Position numbers and translations under genes: made by a program. A stretch of DNA of 58,826 nt from positions 1-58,826 of the forward strand of contig JAFUUB010000114.1 of NCBI GenBank assembly GCA_017483985.1, written 5' to 3'. The notes under the pieces were generated by a model, which was not told the DNA's origin, searched no databases, and was given only the letters and a program-made list of their open reading frames with translations. The stretch comes from Bacteroidales bacterium. Its GTDB lineage: Bacteria > Bacteroidota > Bacteroidia > Bacteroidales > UBA932. Positions 46,105-54,118 of this stretch are shown here, in pieces (the stretch's first letter is position 1; every line of letters begins with the position of its first letter).

Positions 46105-46578
46105 CTAGTATAGATCCATGTTCCTTATCTTGTTCTCGAGGCCGTGGACGAGGCGGACGACATCCCTGCGGAGACCTTCGACGTCGAAGCCGCTGATGCG
46201 GCGGGTCAGGGTGATGCGGTCCTCATACATCCGGAAGAGGCGGTTGACGGCGCTGCTGCTGCGGAAGGTCATGTCCTCGCCTTGCTCCGATTCCAGCTTG
46301 TAGCCCCGGCTTTCCATGAATTCGATGACGGCGGTCCGGATTTCCTTGTATTCCCCGGGTACGATGGCTTCTTTCTTCTGGAAGCCGAACATCGGGTAGA
46401 AGGCCGAGAGGATGCCGAACATGATGGCGATCTTCACGAGGGAATTGTATCCGTCCCGGAAGAGGGTTTCGACATTGTTGGCATCGGTGGCATGGGCCAG
46501 GATCAGGATGCCGATCATGAGGGCCAGCAGGGCGCAGAAATAGAAGAAATATTTGACGGCGCGGATGACGTAACGCAT
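46105..46578 (-). CDS. Small membrane protein of unknown function
   Basis: 157 residues. Two predicted membrane helices (about 7-30 and 48-66) near the N-terminus, then a cytosolic or periplasmic domain of mixed charge (GYKLESEQGEDMTFRSSSAV ...). No named family recognised. The ATG at 46578 is chosen because an upstream extension runs through the peptide deformylase gene in another frame, and because a promoter box lies at 46599-46606. Confidence 0.72.
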   Translation of the reverse strand: MRYVIRAVKYFFYFCALLALMIGILILAHATDANNVETLFRDGYNSLVKIAIMFGILSAFYPMFGFQKKEAIVPGEYKEIRTAVIEFMESRGYKLESEQGEDMTFRSSSAVNRLFRMYEDRITLTRRISGFDVEGLRRDVVRLVHGLENKIRNMDLY

Positions 46579-46598
46579 AGCGGTAAGTGTTGTTTCAG

Positions 46599-46606
46599 CA
46601 AATATA
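46599..46606 (-). promoter_or_regulatory. Bacteroidetes -7 box (TATATTTG) of the small membrane protein/DUF2007 pair
   Basis: Perfect TAnnTTTG on the minus strand, 20 bp before the ATG at 46578, between the deformylase stop and this gene. Confidence 0.6.
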
Positions 46607-46624
46607 CGAAAACTCCCGGAAATC

Positions 46625-47329
46625 CTATTCCCACCAGGCCGGTTTGCGGTATGCGCCCTTTTCCAGGAAGGCGGCCCGTTCGGCGGCCCAGGCCTCGTTG
46701 ACGGAAACGGAATCCGCCCGGTCCGTGCAGACGGTCCCTTCCATGTGGTCGCATTCGTGCTGGAAGATGACGGCGGTGTAGCCATGGACCGTGTCGCGGC
46801 GCTCCTGCAGCGTCTGCGGGTCGGTCCAGGAGACGACGACGGTCCCGTAACGGGGTACGACGGCCCTTTGCGGAGGGACGGAAAGGCAGCCTTCCGGATC
46901 GTGGGAAACGGCGCCGGAGCGTTCCAGGATCCGGATGTTCGGATACAGTTCCCACGGCGCGCCCGGTTTGTCATAGCGCTGCACCCAGGCGAGTCGGCGG
47001 CTGATGCCGACCTGCGGGGCGGCGATTCCGACGCCGTCCTGCTCGGGGGATTGGACGGTGGCGAGCATCTTGGCGGCCAGGGTCCGGAAGTCTTCGCTGC
47101 GCAGCAGGGCCTCCGGCAGGTCCTGCACGGTGGCCCGAAGGATGGCGCTGTCCTGCGGCAGGACGGTGACATACATCACGCTGTCGGACTGGCGGATGAT
47201 GCGCCGCTCCTGCGGGGAGAAGGCGTTGCGGCGGTCCTTGAGCAGGCAGCCGGGGATTCCGGCGGCCATGATCAGGCAGATCAGGGCTGAAACCAGCGTT
47301 GTGGCGGTCTTTTTCGGGGATTGTTCCAT
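46625..47329 (-). CDS. Peptide deformylase-like protein with a lipoprotein-type signal
   Basis: 234 residues. The three deformylase motifs are complete: GVGIAAPQVG (99-108), EGCLS (146-150, metal Cys148) and HECDH (191-195). Unlike cytosolic enzymes it begins with about 28 hydrophobic residues (ALICLIMAAGIPGC) that look like a signal ending in a lipobox-like IPGC. Removal of formyl groups happens on nascent chains in the cytosol, so an exported form would need another substrate. Length (about 60 residues over the norm) is explained by this N-terminus. One base separates it from the DUF5009 gene upstream, so they are cotranscribed. Confidence 0.84.
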   Translation of the reverse strand: MEQSPKKTATTLVSALICLIMAAGIPGCLLKDRRNAFSPQERRIIRQSDSVMYVTVLPQDSAILRATVQDLPEALLRSEDFRTLAAKMLATVQSPEQDGVGIAAPQVGISRRLAWVQRYDKPGAPWELYPNIRILERSGAVSHDPEGCLSVPPQRAVVPRYGTVVVSWTDPQTLQERRDTVHGYTAVIFQHECDHMEGTVCTDRADSVSVNEAWAAERAAFLEKGAYRKPAWWE

Positions 47330-47330
47330 T

Positions 47331-48524
47331 TTATATCTTCAGTTTGAGGCCCACCTTCCCGAGCAGGGCGGCGGAGCCGATGCACAGCAGGGAGAACAGG
47401 GCGCATTTGAGGAATCCGACCCCGCCGGCCAGCCATGCCGGGACCGGGGAGCCGAGGATGACCCAGAGGGCATAGTACAGATACGGCATCATGTAGACGG
47501 TCAGGGTCGCCGTCCCGGCGGGACGCAACGGAGTGAACCACTTGGTTTTACCGTGACGGTCCAGGACGCTGAGCAGGGTGAAGGCCGCGACGGAAAGGGC
47601 GCCCACGTACAGGCACCAGGGGAGGGTGCCGATGTTCTTGGAGACGATCCATCCCTGGTGCGCGGCCCAGCCGGCGAGGGCCAGCACGGCGGCGGCTTCC
47701 AGGCCGAAGATGATCCGCCGGCGCTCCGGGCGCTCCTGGAGCCGGAGGCCCGTCCAGGCGGTCAGGACGCCGCCAAGGGCCATGATGGCGCCGGAACCGT
47801 TGCCGAGTCGCAGGGTATCGGCGAAGTCCGTGATGAGATTCCGGCCTTCGATCAGCCGGGTGCCGTCCCGCATGCCGGTCGAAAGGAGGTTGAGGGCGAC
47901 CAGGGCGAACCAGACCGGGATCAGCCAGCCGGGTTGTTTGCGCGCGAGCAGCCAGGCCATGGCGCAGAAAAGATAGGCCCAGCCGATCAGGCCGAGGATG
48001 CCCCACCAGCTGCTGCGGAACAGGCCGCCTTCCGGGGTGCGGAACGTCAGGGCGAGGAAGGCCAGGACGGCGATACCGGCGGCCTGCAGCACCCTTTTAT
48101 AGCGGAAATCTTCCGGATAGCGGTTCCAGATCAGGAAGAATCCGGTCACCATGAGGACCCAGTATAATGGCTTCCCATAGCCCAGGAGCGGGGCGAAGCC
48201 GCCTTCGCTGTTGACGATGAAAACGCCCATCAGCAGCAGGGCGAGGGTGCGGGAGAGGATGTGGCCGACGGTCGATTCGCCGCTCAGGCCCTTGGCAAAA
48301 CGCCGTTCGATGGCATAAGGTATGGACAGGCCCATGGCAAAGAGGAACATCGGAAAGACGATGTCCGACAGTCCCATGGCATCTTCCGTGGTCTGGGCAT
48401 GTTCCATCCAGTGCGGGATGCCCCGCACCGTCCAGAAATCGTTGACAATCACCATCAGGAACATGGTCAGTCCCCGCAGCATGTCGATGGCGCCGTTGCG
48501 GCGTCCGGTGAAATTGGTTTCCAT
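47331..48524 (-). CDS. DUF5009/NagX-like membrane acyltransferase
   Basis: 397 residues with about ten to twelve membrane helices. Starts METNFTGRRNGAIDMLRGLTMFLM: the 'R..ALD.LRG' start followed by helices is shared with heparan-alpha-glucosaminide N-acetyltransferase and NagX-type proteins of GlcNAc loci. It may acetylate glucosamine at or across the membrane, or move an acyl group onto a glycan. The TTG at 48542 overlaps the -7 box and is not used. It faces a ROK kinase gene, supporting a link with amino-sugar use; the exact reaction is unproven. Confidence 0.8.
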   Translation of the reverse strand: METNFTGRRNGAIDMLRGLTMFLMVIVNDFWTVRGIPHWMEHAQTTEDAMGLSDIVFPMFLFAMGLSIPYAIERRFAKGLSGESTVGHILSRTLALLLMGVFIVNSEGGFAPLLGYGKPLYWVLMVTGFFLIWNRYPEDFRYKRVLQAAGIAVLAFLALTFRTPEGGLFRSSWWGILGLIGWAYLFCAMAWLLARKQPGWLIPVWFALVALNLLSTGMRDGTRLIEGRNLITDFADTLRLGNGSGAIMALGGVLTAWTGLRLQERPERRRIIFGLEAAAVLALAGWAAHQGWIVSKNIGTLPWCLYVGALSVAAFTLLSVLDRHGKTKWFTPLRPAGTATLTVYMMPYLYYALWVILGSPVPAWLAGGVGFLKCALFSLLCIGSAALLGKVGLKLKI

Positions 48525-48539
48525 CAGCAGTAGTTTTTT

Positions 48540-48547
48540 CAAAGGTA
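48540..48547 (-). promoter_or_regulatory. Bacteroidetes -7 box (TACCTTTG) of the DUF5009/deformylase operon
   Basis: Perfect TAnnTTTG on the minus strand, 15 bp before the ATG at 48524. Confidence 0.6.
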
Positions 48548-48559
48548 AGGAAAATTCGT

Positions 48560-48567
48560 TATCTTTG
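48560..48567 (+). promoter_or_regulatory. Bacteroidetes -7 box (TATCTTTG) of the ROK kinase gene
   Basis: Perfect TAnnTTTG, 47 bp before the ATG at 48615 and 12 bp from the facing DUF5009 box. Confidence 0.65.
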
Positions 48568-48614
48568 TATCAACCCTGGAAAAGGGACTGATAACGAACC
48601 AATACTTTCTTGAG

Positions 48615-49565
48615 ATGCAAACTTTTTTGGGATTGGACCTGGGCGGGACCAAGCTCCTGATCGGAGAGGTGGATGCCCAAGGGAATGTTCTTCGGAGCAA
48701 ATCGTATGTTTCCGGTTTTCTGGACCAGCAGGCCGCCTGTGAGGTGCTCTGCCGCTCCCTGGACGATTATATCGCCACGGTCGGCTGGGCGACGGGTGAG
48801 CCGCCGCAGGCGATGGGCGTGGGCCTGATCGGCCGGGTGGACCCGTATGCGGGTATCTGGCACCAGATCGATCCCGGCCGCACGCAACCCGTCAACCTGG
48901 CTGAAATGCTGGCGGCCCGCTACGGGCTTCCCTGCCGGATCGACAATGATGTCAAAAGTGCGACCCGGGCCGAACAGGTCTGGGGTGTCGGAAAACAGTC
49001 CAAGGATTTCGTATTCATTAATATCGGTACCGGCATCGCGGCGGGAACCGTCACGGACGGCCGGATCGTGCGCGGCGGTCATTTCAATGCCGGGGAAGTC
49101 GGCCATACCCAGGTCGGTGCCGGCGTCGGCATCCGGTGCGTCTGCGGCCGGACCGACTGCGTCGAAGCCTTCGCTTCGGGTTCGGGCATCGACCGTTGCG
49201 CCCGCTTCCTGCAGCGCCAATACCGGACAGCCCTTCCGATTCCGGTGGACGGGACCCCGGTCAAGTTCTCAGACGTGTTGGCGCTCAGCAAGGAAGGAGA
49301 TCCGCTCTGCAGTTTCCTGGTGGAGAATGCGGCCGACGGGATCGCCCGGCTGATCATGAACCTGGTCCGCATGTCCGATCCGGATACCGTCGTGCTCGGC
49401 GGCGGGGTGATCGCCCAGGAAACCATGCTTGAAAGGGTCCTGGCCCACCTGCATCCGTCTACGATGCGGTTCGTCTCGCGCGGGGTCGTGCTGACGGAAC
49501 TGGATCCCCGGTATGCCGGCCTGCTGGGTGCCGCGGCCGTCGCGATGGATGCCACAAGCCATTGA
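48615..49565 (+). CDS. ROK family sugar kinase (amino-sugar kinase candidate)
   Basis: 316 residues. Nucleotide-binding 'LDLGGTKLLIGEVD' (residues 7-20), the catalytic-region 'IDNDVKSATRAE', 'NIGTGIAAGTVTDG' and the ROK zinc motif 'CVCGRTDCVEAFASG' (the third Gly-position of CxCGxxGC is Asp) identify it. ROK kinases phosphorylate glucose, GlcNAc or ManNAc. Its neighbours (NagX-like, GH18, deaminase relative, NagP-like permease) favour an N-acetylhexosamine substrate. No DNA-binding domain, so not a ROK repressor. Confidence 0.88.
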   Translation: MQTFLGLDLGGTKLLIGEVDAQGNVLRSKSYVSGFLDQQAACEVLCRSLDDYIATVGWATGEPPQAMGVGLIGRVDPYAGIWHQIDPGRTQPVNLAEMLAARYGLPCRIDNDVKSATRAEQVWGVGKQSKDFVFINIGTGIAAGTVTDGRIVRGGHFNAGEVGHTQVGAGVGIRCVCGRTDCVEAFASGSGIDRCARFLQRQYRTALPIPVDGTPVKFSDVLALSKEGDPLCSFLVENAADGIARLIMNLVRMSDPDTVVLGGGVIAQETMLERVLAHLHPSTMRFVSRGVVLTELDPRYAGLLGAAAVAMDATSH

Positions 49566-49584
49566 TACATTGAGAAAGTATCCC

Positions 49585-49592
49585 TATCTTTG
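49585..49592 (+). promoter_or_regulatory. Bacteroidetes -7 box (TATCTTTG) of the glycosidase operon
   Basis: Perfect TAnnTTTG, 20 bp before the GH18 start. It is the only clear promoter before a run of at least seven tightly packed genes to the window edge. Confidence 0.65.
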
Positions 49593-49612
49593 CGCAACTA
49601 CTGACTACCGAT

Positions 49613-50641
49613 ATGAAACCTCTTTTCCCCGCCATGCTGGCCATGGCCCTGCTGCTGTCCTGCAGCGGCGCACCGAAAACGGGCAGCGACCGCGTCGTCG
49701 TCGCTTATGTGACATCCTGGACGGATGTCATGCCCGAACCTTCCGTCCTGACCCATATCAACTATGCCTTCGGCGGGGTGACTCCCACCTTTGACGGCGT
49801 ACGGATCAGCAACGAAGACCGCCTGCGGTCCATCGTCGCTCTCAAGGAACAGGCTCCGGACCTGAAAGTCTGCCTGTCCGTCGGCGGATGGGGCAGCGGC
49901 AACTTCAGCGAGATGGCCGCTTCCGACAGCCTGCGCGGCGCCTTCGCCGCGGATTGCGCCCGGGCGGCCGATGCCTTCGGTCTGGACGGCATCGACATCG
50001 ACTGGGAATATCCCACGCAGAACGGCGCCGGCATCTCCTCCTCGCCGGATGACACGAAGCATTTCACCCTGCTGATGCGGGACCTGCGGACCGCCCTCGG
50101 TCCGGACCGGCTGCTGACCCTGGCAACGGTCAGTACGGCCCAGTACATCGATTTCCCCGCCATCCTTCCCTATATCGATTTCGTCAACATCATGTCCTAC
50201 GACATGGGTTGGGCGCCTAAGCACAATGCGCCCCTGTACCGCTCCGACGCCTCCGGGAAGACGACTCCGATCGCCGGTGACGTGACGGCCGACGAGGCGG
50301 TCCGTGCACACCTGGCGGCCGGCGTGCCGCCGGAGAAACTGGTGATGGGCATGCCTTTCTATGGCCGCGGCAAGCGCGAAGCCTATGGGGATTACAGGAA
50401 TTACAAGGACATCCAGGGCCCCCGTGAGGGGGATGTCGAAGTCTGGGACGAGATCGCCCGGGTCCCTTACTATGCGGACAGCGAGGGGACGCTCCTGCTG
50501 GGGTTTGAGAATGTCCGCTCCATCCAGGAGAAATGCAACTATTTGCTGGAAAAAGGTCTGCATGGTGCCATGTATTGGGATTACAGCGGCGACAATGCGG
50601 ACCTGGACCTGGCCAAAACGATCGCTAACGCCATTCTGTAG
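49613..50641 (+). CDS. GH18 glycoside hydrolase lipoprotein (chitinase/endo-GlcNAcase family)
   Basis: 342 residues. Signal peptide with lipobox ending at Cys17 (MALLLSC). The GH18 barrel shows 'SVGGWG' (89-94) and the catalytic DGIDIDWEYP (125-134; Glu132 is the acid), and 'MSYDMGWAPKHNAP' later. These enzymes cut chitin or the core of N-glycans with retention through the substrate acetamido group. As a lipoprotein it should work at the outer membrane or in the periplasm. First gene of the operon, 3 bp before the deaminase-like gene. Substrate not predictable. Confidence 0.92.
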   Translation: MKPLFPAMLAMALLLSCSGAPKTGSDRVVVAYVTSWTDVMPEPSVLTHINYAFGGVTPTFDGVRISNEDRLRSIVALKEQAPDLKVCLSVGGWGSGNFSEMAASDSLRGAFAADCARAADAFGLDGIDIDWEYPTQNGAGISSSPDDTKHFTLLMRDLRTALGPDRLLTLATVSTAQYIDFPAILPYIDFVNIMSYDMGWAPKHNAPLYRSDASGKTTPIAGDVTADEAVRAHLAAGVPPEKLVMGMPFYGRGKREAYGDYRNYKDIQGPREGDVEVWDEIARVPYYADSEGTLLLGFENVRSIQEKCNYLLEKGLHGAMYWDYSGDNADLDLAKTIANAIL

Positions 50642-50644
50642 ATA

Positions 50645-51370
50645 ATGATAGCAACCATTGTACGCGGCGAATCCGCGTTTGACCGGCTGGCGGCTGACCA
50701 GATCCTGAAAGCGATGCGCGAGAAACCGGACGCCGTCATCGGCCTGTCCACCGGCCGGACGACCGGCGCCATGCACCGCCTTGTGGCGGAAAGCTGGAAA
50801 GCCGCCCCGTTTGATATTTCCCGGATTACCTTCTTCGGACAGGATGAGGTCACCGGCGTGTCCCCCTTGTATGCCGGCGCCTGCGTCGCCATGCTCCGCA
50901 ATGAAATCATCGACCCCCTGGGCATCGATGACGACCATTTCCTGATGCTCCCGACCCGTTCGGACGATTTCCCGGCCGCCTGCCGGGATTTCAAGGCGGA
51001 GTTGGACCGGCGCGGCGGGATCGACCTGCTCGTGCTCGGCCTGGGCGAGAACGGCCACCTCGGTTTCAACCAGCCCGGTTCGCCTTTCGACAGCCGGACC
51101 CGGGTGTCGGTCATGTACCCCGAACTGGAAGAGCGGATCCGCCGGGAAACGGCGACTCCGCCGGAGGTTCCGCTCGGCGGGGTGACCCTCGGCCTGGCCG
51201 ACATCATGGAAGCCAAACGCATCCTGCTGGTGGCCAAGGGCCGCAACAAGGCCTCCATCGTCCGAAAGATCATCAAGGGGCCCGTCACGGAGGCGGTTCC
51301 CGCATCGATCCTGCAAAACCATCCCAACTGTGAATATTTACTCGACCATTTAGCCGCATCTCAATTATGA
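50645..51370 (+). CDS. AgaI/NagB-family deaminase-like protein
   Basis: 241 residues. Closest in pattern to galactosamine-6-phosphate deaminase/isomerase AgaI: 'LSTGRTTGAMHRLV', 'GGIDLLVLGLGENGHLGFNQ' and 'GGVTLGLADIMEAKRILLV'. Asp67 (GQDEV) and His138 are kept. The position equal to E. coli NagB Asp141 is Asn136, as in AgaI, but the catalytic Glu148 is Gln143 (GFNQP instead of FNEP). The substitution may weaken or alter activity. Lies 3 bp after GH18 and overlaps the permease gene by 4 bp. Confidence 0.83.
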   Translation: MIATIVRGESAFDRLAADQILKAMREKPDAVIGLSTGRTTGAMHRLVAESWKAAPFDISRITFFGQDEVTGVSPLYAGACVAMLRNEIIDPLGIDDDHFLMLPTRSDDFPAACRDFKAELDRRGGIDLLVLGLGENGHLGFNQPGSPFDSRTRVSVMYPELEERIRRETATPPEVPLGGVTLGLADIMEAKRILLVAKGRNKASIVRKIIKGPVTEAVPASILQNHPNCEYLLDHLAASQL

Positions 51371-52614
51371 ACCAGAAAACCAATTACATGGGACCATTCC
51401 TGACGATGGTCTTCCTGTTTTTCATCGTCGGATTCCTGACGACGGCCAACACCCAGTTCCAGGGACCGCTCAAAGAGGCCTTCCTCTCGGGAGCCGGCGG
51501 CCTGAAGAACACGTTCGCCACCCTGATTACCTTCTCCTGGTTCCTGGCCTATCCGCTGGCCGGTCCGGTGAGTTCCCGCTGGGTCGACCGCCGCGGCTAC
51601 AAGACGACCCTGATCCGGGGCCTGGCTGTCATGGCCTGCGGCCTCGTGCTGTTCTTCCTCTCGTCCTGGTTCACCGTGCGTTTCCCGGATGCCGCCATCG
51701 GCGGTGAAGGCCTCCGAATCCCGGCCGGATTCCTGATTTTCCTGGCCGGTTCCTTCGTGACCGGCGCCTCCGCCACCATCCTGCAGGTGGTGCTCAACCC
51801 CTATCTGAATGCTTGTGAAGTGCCGGGTACCCAGGCCATCCAGCGGATGGCCATCGGCGGAACGGCCAATTCCGTCGGTACGACCGTCGCCCCGTATTTC
51901 GTGACGGGTATCGTCTTCGGCGGCCTGGCGATGGAGGATATCTCCGTCCGGCAGCTGATGGTTCCGTTCTTCGTCCTGGCCGCGGTGATCGTCGCGGTTG
52001 CCCTCGTCCTGTCGCGTTTCCGCCTGCCGGACATCGCCGGTACCCGGGCGCAGGACGGTGAGAAACTGGAAAAGAGCGTCTGGTCCTTCCGCCACCTGAC
52101 CCTGGGCGTCGTGGCGATTTTCTTCTATGTGGGCGTCGAGGTTTGCATCGGCGGCAACATCAACCTGTACGCCATCGAAAAAGGCCTGGCTTCGCCGGCA
52201 CTGCTCGCCACCCTGTACTGGGGCGGCATGCTGATCGGACGGGCCGTCGGCAGCAGCCTGAGCAAGATTCCGCCGCGCGTGCAGCTGACTGTCACGACCG
52301 TCACGGCCTCCGTCCTGGTCCTGCTGGCCATCCTCCTGGACAATCCGTGGATCCTGGCGGCCGTCGGCCTGTTCCACTCCATCATGTGGGGTGCGATTTT
52401 CACGCTGGCCATCCAGGGCCTGGGCAAATATACCTCCGCCGCCTCCGGCGTCTTCATGATCGGCGTCGTCGGCGGGGCCATCCTGCCGCTCTGCCAGGGT
52501 GCGCTGGCCGACCTGATCGGCGGATGGCGCCTTTCCTGGGCCATCGTCCTGGCCGGCGAACTCCTGATGCTGCTCTATGCCCAGTTCGGCTCCCGTGTCC
52601 GTGAAACCCAATAA
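51367..52614 (+). CDS. MFS sugar permease of the FucP/NagP type
   Basis: 415 residues, twelve predicted membrane helices. Starts 'NQKTNYMGPFLTMVFLFFIV' and carries 'QVVLNPYLNACEVPGTQAIQ' and 'GGTANSVGTTVAPYF', hallmarks of the fucose/NagP sugar:H+ symporter group. Position between an amino-sugar deaminase relative and glycosidase genes suggests N-acetylglucosamine or a related hexosamine as cargo. The start overlaps the upstream stop by 4 bp. Confidence 0.87.
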   Translation: MNQKTNYMGPFLTMVFLFFIVGFLTTANTQFQGPLKEAFLSGAGGLKNTFATLITFSWFLAYPLAGPVSSRWVDRRGYKTTLIRGLAVMACGLVLFFLSSWFTVRFPDAAIGGEGLRIPAGFLIFLAGSFVTGASATILQVVLNPYLNACEVPGTQAIQRMAIGGTANSVGTTVAPYFVTGIVFGGLAMEDISVRQLMVPFFVLAAVIVAVALVLSRFRLPDIAGTRAQDGEKLEKSVWSFRHLTLGVVAIFFYVGVEVCIGGNINLYAIEKGLASPALLATLYWGGMLIGRAVGSSLSKIPPRVQLTVTTVTASVLVLLAILLDNPWILAAVGLFHSIMWGAIFTLAIQGLGKYTSAASGVFMIGVVGGAILPLCQGALADLIGGWRLSWAIVLAGELLMLLYAQFGSRVRETQ

Positions 52615-52630
52615 AAAAGATAACAACCTT

Positions 52631-54106
52631 ATGAAACGTGTATTAAGTATTGCGGCGCTTGCCGTCCTGCTGCTTTCCTGCGGCCACAAAGGCGCTTACA
52701 AGATTCCCGGTGTGGGATCTTTCGATGCCCTGGTCTATACGACCACGGCGGACAGCACCCAGCTGTTTGTCAAAAGCGGCCTGGACTTCGCGGCTGCCGA
52801 TCCGGCTGTCCCGGTCATCCGGGTGACGGACCAGGCCTTCCAGACCGTAGAAGGCTTCGGCGCGGCCATAACGGTTTCTTCCTGCTACAACCTGCTGAAA
52901 ATGAAACCGGAAGACCGGAAGGCCTTCCTGGTGGAACTCTTCGATCCGAAGGAGGGCGTCGGCTCATCCCTGATCCGGCTGGCCATCGGCGGTTCCGACT
53001 TTACGTGGGATTACGAGCACCCCAACGGCGGCCGGTTCACCTGGTGCGACGAAGAAGGGATGGAGCATTTCGCCCCGCACGAGCTGGATGTCAAATACGT
53101 CCTGCCCGTCCTCAAGGAGATCTACGCCATCAACCCGGACGTCAAGATCATCGGCTCCCCCTGGACCGCCCCGCGCTGGATGAAGCTGGATGCCGACCTC
53201 AAGGAACCGCATTACAGCTGGACCGGCGGCCGCCTGAACCCCGCCTGCTACCAGGACTATGCGGACTACTTCGTCAAATGGATCCAGTACTTTGAGGGCC
53301 AGGGTTTCCCGATCTACGGAATCACCCCGCAGAACGAGCCGCTCAACGCCGGCAACTCCATGTCCATGCTGATGTACTGGGAAGATACCCGCGACTATGT
53401 CAAGACGGCCCTCGGTCCCGCCTTCGAAAAGGCCGGCTTGAAGACCAGGATCCTGATTTTCGACCACAATTACAACTACGACCGGATGGCGGACCAGGAC
53501 GGTTATCCGCTCAAGGTCTACGAAGATCCCGAAGCCAGCAAGTACATCGCCGGCTCCGCCTGGCACAACTACGGCGGCCGGGTCAGCGAACTGGACCGGA
53601 TCATCGCCGCCGCGCCTGACAAGGAGATCTGGTTTACGGAAGCGTCCATCGGCAAGTGGGGCTACCGGTTCGGCCGTTCGCTGCTGAACGACTTCCGGGA
53701 GATCTTCCTCGGAACCTTGTCCCGGAACGGGAAAGGCGTCATCTTCTGGAACCTGATGCTGGACGAGAAATTCGGTCCCTACACCAATTTCAAGGGCTCC
53801 TGCATGACCTGCTACGGTGCGGTCAACGTCGTTTCGGGTGACTATTCCAAGGTGGACCGGTATACGCAGTGGTACAACATCGCCCATGCTTCGGTCGTTG
53901 TCCGTCCGGAAGCCGTCCGCGTCGGGACGGAAGGATCCGTCGAAGGCGTGCAGTGCCTGGTCTTCCGCAACGTGGACGGTTCCTATGGTGCCCTCCTGCT
54001 CAATGATGCCGATGCCGCGAAACAGCTCTGCCTCACGGCCGGGAAGCATTCCCTGCCGGTCGAAGTGCCTTCGCGTTCCCTGGTTTCCGTCCGTTGGACC
54101 GAATAA
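52631..54106 (+). CDS. GH30 glycoside hydrolase lipoprotein
   Basis: 491 residues. Signal peptide and lipobox end at Cys17 (AVLLLSC). GH30 features: 'QTVEGFGAAITVSSC' (71-85), acid/base Glu236 in 'GITPQNEPLN' and nucleophile Glu337 in 'EIWFTEASI', with a beta-sandwich part at the C-terminus. Family members include glucosylceramidases, beta-1,6-glucanases and beta-glucosidases; the layout resembles the glucosylceramidase/beta-1,6-glucanase branch. The Met at 52631 is chosen over upstream frames because it gives a normal signal peptide. Confidence 0.9.
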   Translation: MKRVLSIAALAVLLLSCGHKGAYKIPGVGSFDALVYTTTADSTQLFVKSGLDFAAADPAVPVIRVTDQAFQTVEGFGAAITVSSCYNLLKMKPEDRKAFLVELFDPKEGVGSSLIRLAIGGSDFTWDYEHPNGGRFTWCDEEGMEHFAPHELDVKYVLPVLKEIYAINPDVKIIGSPWTAPRWMKLDADLKEPHYSWTGGRLNPACYQDYADYFVKWIQYFEGQGFPIYGITPQNEPLNAGNSMSMLMYWEDTRDYVKTALGPAFEKAGLKTRILIFDHNYNYDRMADQDGYPLKVYEDPEASKYIAGSAWHNYGGRVSELDRIIAAAPDKEIWFTEASIGKWGYRFGRSLLNDFREIFLGTLSRNGKGVIFWNLMLDEKFGPYTNFKGSCMTCYGAVNVVSGDYSKVDRYTQWYNIAHASVVVRPEAVRVGTEGSVEGVQCLVFRNVDGSYGALLLNDADAAKQLCLTAGKHSLPVEVPSRSLVSVRWTE

Positions 54107-54118
54107 TCTATGTGCCTT

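Noticed and set aside
46579..47172. Upstream extension of the small membrane protein frame
   Set aside because: The extra residues are Arg/Pro/Ser-rich and overlap the deformylase gene in another frame; a promoter lies between.
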